From Chloroflexota bacterium (lineage in GTDB: Bacteria; Chloroflexota; UBA6077; JADZDV01), in assembly GCA_020850915.1 (NCBI GenBank), contig JADZDV010000317.1, positions 1 through 9,278 of the forward strand: 9,278 nucleotides of DNA. The letters run 5' to 3'. The notes beneath the pieces are model-generated. The model was not told the origin of the DNA. It worked only from the letters and a program-made list of their open reading frames with translations, and did no database searches. This document shows positions 6,487 to 9,278 of this stretch, piece after piece; within the stretch, counting starts at the first letter, position 1, and each line of letters opens with the position of its first letter. A program made the position numbers and the translations under genes.

Positions 6487-7191
6487 TCAGGAGCCGGCCT
6501 GACCGTCTGCCTCGGGCGCCGCGGGCTCCAGCAGCTCCGACCACCGATCGGTCGCCCGGCGCAGCTCCGCGTCGAGTCTTGAGATGTAGCGATCGGCCGT
6601 GATGGCGATCGCCGAATGGCCGACGGTGCGCTGGATCGCGAGGGTGGAGACGCCGCTATCGGCCAGGCGCGCGCCCTTCGTGGGGCGGAGGTCGTGCATC
6701 CGGAGCCGCTCGGGCAGGCCCGTCTGTTCGAGCAGGCGGTGCCACTGGTCGTTGACATGCGTCTCGCGGAGGGGCTGACCGTGGCGCCCGGGGAAGACCA
6801 GGTCGTTGGCGAGCCACTGCGCGCCGGCCTTGAGCCGCGGCTCGCCGACGAGGATCCGCTGCCGCCGGAGCGCCGCGAGGCCCCACCGGGTCAGCGGGAT
6901 CGAACGGACGCCCGCGTCGGATTTCGGGTCGTCGAGCACCAGCGCGTACGTCCCGTCGTCGTTCTTCCGCCTCACGATCTGCTGGCGGATGGTGACGGTG
7001 GCCGCCTCCAGATCGACGTCGGGCCACTGCAACCCGGCCGCCTCGCCGAAGCGGCAGCCGGAGTCGAGCAGGAAAGCCCAGAGGCTGCCGTGCCGGTGCT
7101 CGACCACGGCAGCCAGGAGCTGACGCGCCTGCTCGACGCTGAGCACCTCGGGCGCGAATGGCGCGGGCTTGGGAGGATCGACGAGCTCCAT
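6487..7191 (-). CDS. Tyrosine recombinase/phage-type integrase, N-terminally truncated
   Basis: Catalytic domain of a tyrosine recombinase, which cuts and rejoins DNA at att sites through a covalent phosphotyrosine link. All active-site residues are visible over 234 aa: Arg47 (SGCRFGEAAGL), Lys90 (PKSDAGVRSIPL), His166 and Arg169 (HDLR), His192 (VGHSAIAIT) and Tyr202 (DRYIS). What is missing is the N-terminal SAM-like core-binding domain and arm-binding domain, normally about 120-180 residues. The family-like sequence actually begins a little before the ATG (RRLVRENV before MELVDPP), then meets a stop at 7237-7239, and no other frame in 7240-7429 supplies the rest. The gene has therefore lost its 5' part, probably by a deletion ending near 7236. 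It reads toward the tRNA and stops about 80 nt from it. Probably unable to integrate DNA alone. Confidence 0.88.
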   Translation of the reverse strand: MELVDPPKPAPFAPEVLSVEQARQLLAAVVEHRHGSLWAFLLDSGCRFGEAAGLQWPDVDLEAATVTIRQQIVRRKNDDGTYALVLDDPKSDAGVRSIPLTRWGLAALRRQRILVGEPRLKAGAQWLANDLVFPGRHGQPLRETHVNDQWHRLLEQTGLPERLRMHDLRPTKGARLADSGVSTLAIQRTVGHSAIAITADRYISRLDAELRRATDRWSELLEPAAPEADGQAGS

Positions 7192-7357
7192 GACATTCTC
7201 GCGGACCAGCCGGCGGCGTTCATGACCCCACCACCGTCAGGGCTGGACGCCGGCTGTGGCGGAGCCGGGCGACACGCTCGCCGCGCCGCGGGTGGAGCGG
7301 CACGACCCGTTCGCTGCGCTCAGGGTTTGTGAAACTATTGCCGGGCGGTGGGCTCGT

Positions 7358-7406
7358 ACACACCATCTTGTGGTGACGAGCGCCGCGTCACCACAAGATG
7401 GTGTGT
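7358..7406. repeat. Perfect long inverted repeat with nested CACCA-N5-TGGTG dyads
   Basis: The arms 7358-7378 and 7386-7406 are exact inverted copies of 21 bp around a 7-nt centre. Each arm also contains its own smaller dyad, CACCA-N5-TGGTG, at 7361-7375 and 7389-7403, with centres 28 bp apart. No T-run follows on either strand. It lies in a gene-free gap of about 190 bp between the SWIM gene stop and the broken start of the recombinase. It could be a double operator, a replication or transfer site, or an RNA hairpin ending the SWIM transcript. Confidence 0.85.
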
Positions 7407-7429
7407 GCTCGGACATCCTCGCGAAAAGA

Positions 7430-7810
7430 TCACAGCCTCTCAGGGCAGGCCTGGCCGGCGGGCTGCTGGTTGTTGCGGACGGCCACCTCAAGAACGCGAT
7501 GCCCCATGATGACGATCAGGTGCTTGCAGGTCGGAACGTCGTTCCACCGCGGCGCACGGCCGTGCTGGTAGTCAGCGCACTCGCAGGTGCCGGCCTGGAA
7601 GTCCACGCGGTAGGTCTGCCCCTCGCTACCGTCCACGTGGTAGATGGCGCCGTGGAGGCGATGCACCCGGCCAAGCACGACGTAGGCGACCGCGCGGGCG
7701 GTGCGCGACTCGAGCTCTGGCAGGTGCTCGACGACGCGGCGGCCGAATTCGGCCGGGTCGAAGATGGTGGCCGACTGGTAGGCGGTAAGATCGACGGTGG
7801 GGGTTGGCAT
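7430..7810 (-). CDS. Small SWIM zinc-finger protein
   Basis: A 126-aa protein whose only recognisable domain is a SWIM zinc finger, CxC-x16-CxH: Cys76, Cys78, Cys95 and His97 (TCECADY then PTCKHL). SWIM fingers bind zinc and are known from SWI2/SNF2 helicases, MuDR-type transposases, Shu2/Sws1-type repair proteins and small bacterial proteins, usually as DNA- or protein-binding modules. The preceding part (about 35-72) looks like the short beta region that often leads into the finger (QTYRVDFQAG). No helicase or transposase domain is attached. I start at ATG 7808-7810, which has GGGAAGG 8 nt upstream; the longer frame to 7867 would begin in promoter-proximal DNA. It has its own promoter and shares a 26-bp box with the opposite transcription unit. 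Its role is unknown; a DNA-binding partner for the element is inference. Confidence 0.82.
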   Translation of the reverse strand: MPTPTVDLTAYQSATIFDPAEFGRRVVEHLPELESRTARAVAYVVLGRVHRLHGAIYHVDGSEGQTYRVDFQAGTCECADYQHGRAPRWNDVPTCKHLIVIMGHRVLEVAVRNNQQPAGQACPERL

Positions 7811-7866
7811 CGCTGGTGCCTTCCCTCCTGGCCCCGCGCGACTAGTCCTCACGCGGGACCCTTCCA

Positions 7867-7892
7867 TACTCGTATTCTACGCGATATCCTAG
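7867..7892 (-). repeat. Shared promoter box, copy 1 (SWIM gene side)
   Basis: A 26-bp sequence starting CTAGGATAT and ending GAGTA on the minus strand, identical at 24 of 26 positions to 8168-8193 on the plus strand. It covers the second half of the promoter spacer, the -10 and the start region. Identity across non-consensus spacer bases suggests binding of one regulator or sigma factor at both promoters. Confidence 0.8.
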
Positions 7893-7902
7893 TATCTGTC
7901 GA
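7874..7902 (-). promoter_or_regulatory. Promoter of the SWIM gene
   Basis: On the minus strand, TCGACA (7902-7897), a 17-nt spacer and TAGAAT (7879-7874) form a good sigma-70-type promoter. Transcription would start near 7867, leaving a leader of about 57 nt before the ATG at 7810. Confidence 0.75.
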
Positions 7903-7918
7903 GAGGTGCGCGGGGCTA

Positions 7919-7954
7919 TTGCGAAGAATCCTAGCGGCTGCTAGACTGCCGCTA
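7919..7954 (+). promoter_or_regulatory. Leaderless-type promoter with overlapping operator-like inverted repeat
   Basis: TTGCGA (7919-7924), a 17-nt spacer and TAGACT (7942-7947) end only 6 nt before the ATG at 7954, so transcription should start at or next to the start codon and the mRNA would have no leader. No Shine-Dalgarno is present. TAGCGGC (7932-7938) and GCCGCTA (7948-7954) form an exact 7-bp inverted repeat bracketing the -10, which suggests a repressor site. Confidence 0.7.
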
Positions 7955-8151
7955 TGGACGAGGGTAGAGCGAACATCGGACGCCAACTCGCCGCGCTTCG
8001 AAAGCGCAGCATGCGCCGCTGCCTGATCTGTGGCACGGAATTCGAAGGTTTCGGGAAGCAGCTTTACGACAAGAAGAAGTGCGCGAATCTCGCCTGGTGG
8101 AGGAAGCACCGCGGACGAAAGCCCGGTCCGTCGGACCGGCCGACCAGTTGA
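7954..8151 (+). CDS. 65-aa mini-protein with a degenerate zinc-ribbon-like motif
   Basis: Small basic protein. Residues 23-43 carry CLICGTEFEG and then YDKKKC, a Cys-x2-Cys-x16-Cys pattern resembling the short treble-clef or zinc-ribbon motif CxxCgkeF...YCsxxCr found in many small bacterial proteins. The position normally holding a Cys after the Tyr is Asp39 here, so only three of four usual ligands are seen; zinc binding is possible but not certain. The tail (WWRKHRGRKPGPSDRP) is strongly basic and could touch nucleic acid. The first 18 residues (IGRQLAALRKR) recall the first helix of XRE-type regulators, but no full helix-turn-helix follows. It is expressed from its own leaderless promoter and sits between the two units that share the 26-bp box, so it is a candidate regulator. 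This is inference. Confidence 0.65.
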   Translation: MDEGRANIGRQLAALRKRSMRRCLICGTEFEGFGKQLYDKKKCANLAWWRKHRGRKPGPSDRPTS

Positions 8152-8157
8152 AACCGC

Positions 8158-8186
8158 TTGACGAGTGCTAGGATATAGCGTAGAAT
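8158..8186 (+). promoter_or_regulatory. Promoter of the 71-aa/118-aa gene pair
   Basis: TTGACG (8158-8163), a 17-nt spacer and TAGAAT (8181-8186) form a near-consensus sigma-70-type promoter. Transcription would start near 8193, giving a leader of about 23 nt that carries the GAGG ribosome site for the GTG at 8216. Confidence 0.8.
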
Positions 8187-8193
8187 ATGAGTA
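8168..8193 (+). repeat. Shared promoter box, copy 2 (71-aa/118-aa operon side)
   Basis: Matches the box at 7867-7892 on the opposite strand at 24 of 26 positions and sits at the same place relative to its -10. The heptamer CTAGGAT inside it also occurs (as ATCCTAG) at 7928-7934 in the leaderless promoter, so three promoters of the element share at least this core. Confidence 0.8.
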
Positions 8194-8215
8194 CCAACCG
8201 TGATGAGGCGGGCAG

Positions 8216-8431
8216 GTGGGCGGCAGGCCGGATGATGTCGAGAACCTGGGCAACGGGTGGACTCGGCAGATCCGCTATCGCCGCACGAGCGATCCGAGTC
8301 GGGGCACGAGCCGCATCGTGAGAATCGTGGACGAGACTGGAGTGACCCGAGAGGTCTGGCACGAGGCCTATGATGCGGCTGGCATGCTCCGCCATCGGCA
8401 CCAGATCCCGCTAGAGAGGAAGCAACCGTAA
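8216..8431 (+). CDS. Hypothetical 71-aa basic protein, first of a coupled pair
   Basis: Not assigned to any family. A compact protein with beta-strand-like stretches (TRQIRYRRT, SRIVRIVDE, TREVWHEAY) and a His/Arg-rich end (LRHRHQIPLERK); net charge is about +3, ignoring His. GTG 8216-8218 is the only possible start because a stop codon lies four codons upstream in frame. GAGG (8205-8208) sits 7 nt before it, a sound ribosome site. The stop TAA shares its last A with the next ATG (TAATG), so the two genes are translationally coupled. It is driven by the near-consensus promoter at 8158-8186. A small basic protein paired with an acidic one would suit a two-protein complex, such as a toxin-antitoxin-like or nucleic-acid-binding pair. 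This is speculation. Confidence 0.65.
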   Translation: MGGRPDDVENLGNGWTRQIRYRRTSDPSRGTSRIVRIVDETGVTREVWHEAYDAAGMLRHRHQIPLERKQP

Positions 8432-8787
8432 TGGCCGCGCAGACCGGACCAGCACCAACGGCTCCACTCTCTGACATTGCGCGCACGGTTGCCCGGCTGA
8501 CCGAGCGTGGCCTGGCGCGTGAGACTGAGGTCACCATCGCGACGGTCGCGCTCTGGCTGCTGGATCGTGTCCAGTCGGGTTCCACGGCGCCGGACGAAGC
8601 GACCGCGGTGTTTCTCGCGCTCGACGACGTTGTGAGTCAGAGTGCCATCGTGGATAGCATCCAGGACGCCACCGGGCAGCTCCTGGTGGAAGGTGAGCTG
8701 TTCCACGACCTGGGCACCGCATATGGGACCGATCCGGACCGTCTCACCCAGTTGGCCCTGACCGTCCTGGGTGGTACGTGTGCGTGA
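8431..8787 (+). CDS. Hypothetical 118-aa acidic, probably all-helical protein
   Basis: Not assigned to any family. After a short Pro/Ala-rich lead (MAAQTGPAPTAPL), the sequence looks helical throughout, with amphipathic stretches IARTVARLTERGLARE, TIATVALWLLDRV and VVSQSAIVDSIQDATGQLL. It is strongly acidic: about 16 Asp/Glu against 6 Arg and no Lys. No signal peptide, membrane segment or catalytic motif is seen. The ATG overlaps the preceding stop by one base, with AGGA 10 nt upstream, so expression is coupled to the 71-aa gene. It may act as a protein partner, or as a DNA mimic or anti-regulator as some small acidic mobile-element proteins do; the sequence alone cannot choose. The reading frame is convincing from its codon use and its fit to the operon. 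Confidence 0.7.
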   Translation: MAAQTGPAPTAPLSDIARTVARLTERGLARETEVTIATVALWLLDRVQSGSTAPDEATAVFLALDDVVSQSAIVDSIQDATGQLLVEGELFHDLGTAYGTDPDRLTQLALTVLGGTCA

Positions 8788-8867
8788 CAACCCCGCGCCG
8801 CCACGATGCTGCGCGACGGCTCGACGGTTGGCGATTGGGCTGCGCGACGGGGCGCGGCTACGCGCAC

Positions 8868-8873
8868 TAGACT
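8868..8873 (+). promoter_or_regulatory. Possible leaderless -10 element before the GTG at 8879
   Basis: CTAGACT ends 5 nt before a GTG, repeating the arrangement at 7941-7954 (CTAGACT, 6 nt, ATG). No good -35 lies 16-18 nt upstream, so the promoter call rests on the resemblance to the first copy. Confidence 0.4.
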
Positions 8874-8878
8874 AACGC

Positions 8879-9120
8879 GTGAACCAATCAGCATTGGCCA
8901 CGTGGATTGAGGATCTGCGCAGCCGTCTCGAACGCGGCGGTCCCCCCCTGGCCCACTCTGGCTAGGCTACGAGATCACAATTCAGGACGTCCCGCGCGCT
9001 GTCCGGGCCATACTCAATCAAGTCGATCGCTACCGTGCGATGCCGGCTCCGCAACGCCGGCAGGATGGCAATCGAGCTCGACGCCGAAAACTTGCAGATA
9101 GCCTCTGGCCGCCGCGGTGA
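8879..9120 (+). pseudogene. Frameshifted small gene (about 80 aa if repaired), unknown function
   Basis: Starting at GTG 8879, the frame reads MNQSALATWIEDLRSRLERGG and then stops at 8961-8963. Another frame takes over after the seven-C run at 8942-8948 and reads GYEITIQDVPRAVRAIL, then NQVDRYRAMPAPQRR, to a stop at 9118-9120. That second frame has no start codon of its own between its last in-frame stop near 8907 and the join. One added C in the run (or a -1 ribosomal slip there) would fuse both parts into an 80-aa protein with a helical start and a very basic tail. I read this as one gene broken by a homopolymer change, either real or a sequencing error. Family unknown. A leaderless-type -10 precedes the GTG. 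Confidence 0.5.
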
Positions 9121-9251
9121 GGAGCAGTAGAAGGAGCGATGGCGTCCCGCCACACGACGTCAAGCGACTTTAAGCGGCACGATGCGCGAGCGGGATAGTC
9201 TGGTAGCCGCGTCGTTTGCGGTCGTTTTGGGGGCACAGACAGGACTCGTCA
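9121..9251. other. Right end of the element, no convincing gene
   Basis: Only a 19-codon frame is present (ATG 9139-9141 to TAG 9196-9198) with AAGGAG close upstream. Its size and lack of family resemblance do not allow a gene call. Recombinase arm-binding sites could lie here, but I see no clear repeat. Confidence 0.4.
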
Positions 9252-9270
9252 GAATCCCCTCTTCGGCACC
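9252..9270 (+). repeat. attR-like repeat, distal copy of the tRNA-Leu 3' end
   Basis: GAATCCCCTCTTCGGCACC differs from the tRNA copy only at its ninth base (T for C, which would keep a G-U pair in the T stem). It is followed by A, so this copy encodes a full CCA after the discriminator, while the intact tRNA gene encodes only CC. The sequence before it has no T-arm 5' half or anticodon arm, so it is not a second tRNA gene. Confidence 0.75.
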
Positions 9271-9278
9271 AAGGATCC

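Larger units (their letters stand above)
6386..9270. mobile_element. Putative small integrated element at tRNA-Leu (about 2.87 kb)
   Basis: The unit is bounded by 18/19-identical direct repeats, one of which is the tRNA-Leu 3' end. A tyrosine recombinase lies just inside the tRNA-proximal end and reads toward it, the classic layout of tRNA-integrated islands. Inside are short unknown genes with their own promoters, unlike the envelope operon outside. No replication, conjugation or capsid gene is visible. The recombinase lacks its N-terminal domain, so the element is probably fixed or moved by another enzyme. The limits are inferred from the repeats; the right-hand chromosomal flank is only 8 bp long here. 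Confidence 0.65.

Noticed and set aside
6197..6544. 5' extension of the isomerase fragment through the tRNA gene
   Set aside because: The frame is open but overlaps the tRNA, its promoter and its terminator on the other strand, and the residues do not look like a TIM barrel.
6616..7332. 238-aa open frame on the plus strand
   Set aside because: Antisense to the recombinase catalytic domain, with no recognisable protein features.
7256..8026. 256-aa open frame on the plus strand
   Set aside because: It runs through the 21-bp inverted repeat, antisense to the SWIM gene and across two promoters; coding on the other strand is far better supported.
8123..8139. Palindrome CCGGTCCG-T-CGGACCGG as a terminator
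   Set aside because: It lies inside the 65-aa reading frame, lacks a T-run, and is GC-only sequence of a kind that arises readily in this composition.
8064..8585. 173-aa open frame on the minus strand
   Set aside because: It crosses the near-consensus plus-strand promoter and three plus-strand genes that have sound starts and ribosome sites.
9230..9278. Second tRNA-Leu gene at the right end
   Set aside because: Only the last 19-20 nt match; no T-arm 5' half, variable arm or anticodon arm precedes them.
1..9278. CRISPR array or rRNA genes
   Set aside because: No regularly spaced short repeats and no rRNA-like sequence were seen on either strand.

Overview
The window is GC-rich bacterial DNA with two parts: an ordinary chromosomal stretch (about 1-6404) and a small putative integrated element (about 6386-9270). 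No rRNA or ribosomal-protein marker is present, so the host can only be guessed. High GC at third codon positions, extended -10 and leaderless-type promoters, and the style of the envelope proteins would suit a Chloroflexota/Thermomicrobia-like or actinobacterial-type genome. This is a weak inference.

The chromosomal part is a tightly packed minus-strand run, read from right to left. It holds a bifunctional class A penicillin-binding protein (5696-3528), a lipoprotein of no recognised family starting on the PBP stop codon (TGATG overlap), a doubtful short reading frame, a two-domain rhodanese (1733-879) and a PlsC-family acyltransferase (to 120). The acyltransferase frame has no ATG, GTG or TTG before its conserved N-terminal segment, but has a perfect AGGAGG 8 nt before a CTG, overlapping the rhodanese stop codon. 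The overlaps suggest one operon combining peptidoglycan synthesis, an outer-surface lipoprotein, sulfur transfer and phospholipid acylation. Upstream lies the C-terminal third of a sugar-phosphate isomerase-like TIM barrel, followed by a 12-bp hairpin.

Next comes a plus-strand tRNA-Leu(CAG) with its own promoter and a strong rho-independent terminator. The last 19 nt around the tRNA 3' end (6386-6404) recur with one mismatch at 9252-9270, almost at the window end. Just inside the left copy is a tyrosine recombinase reading toward the tRNA. This is the layout of an element integrated at a tRNA 3' end, about 2.87 kb long. The recombinase lacks its N-terminal DNA-binding domain, so the element may be a decayed remnant or one mobilised in trans.

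The element carries a SWIM zinc-finger protein (minus), a 65-aa Cys-containing mini-protein with a leaderless promoter inside an inverted repeat, a one-base-overlapping pair of unknown proteins (71 aa basic, 118 aa very acidic), and an 80-aa gene broken by a frameshift at a C7 run. The SWIM gene and the two-gene unit have good sigma-70-type promoters that share a 26-bp box (24/26 identical) in divergent orientation, so they look co-regulated. A 21-bp perfect inverted repeat, each arm of which holds a CACCA-N5-TGGTG dyad, sits between the SWIM gene and the broken recombinase. This co-regulated set of small zinc-binding and unknown proteins is the most likely undescribed system here. All functional statements about it are inference.
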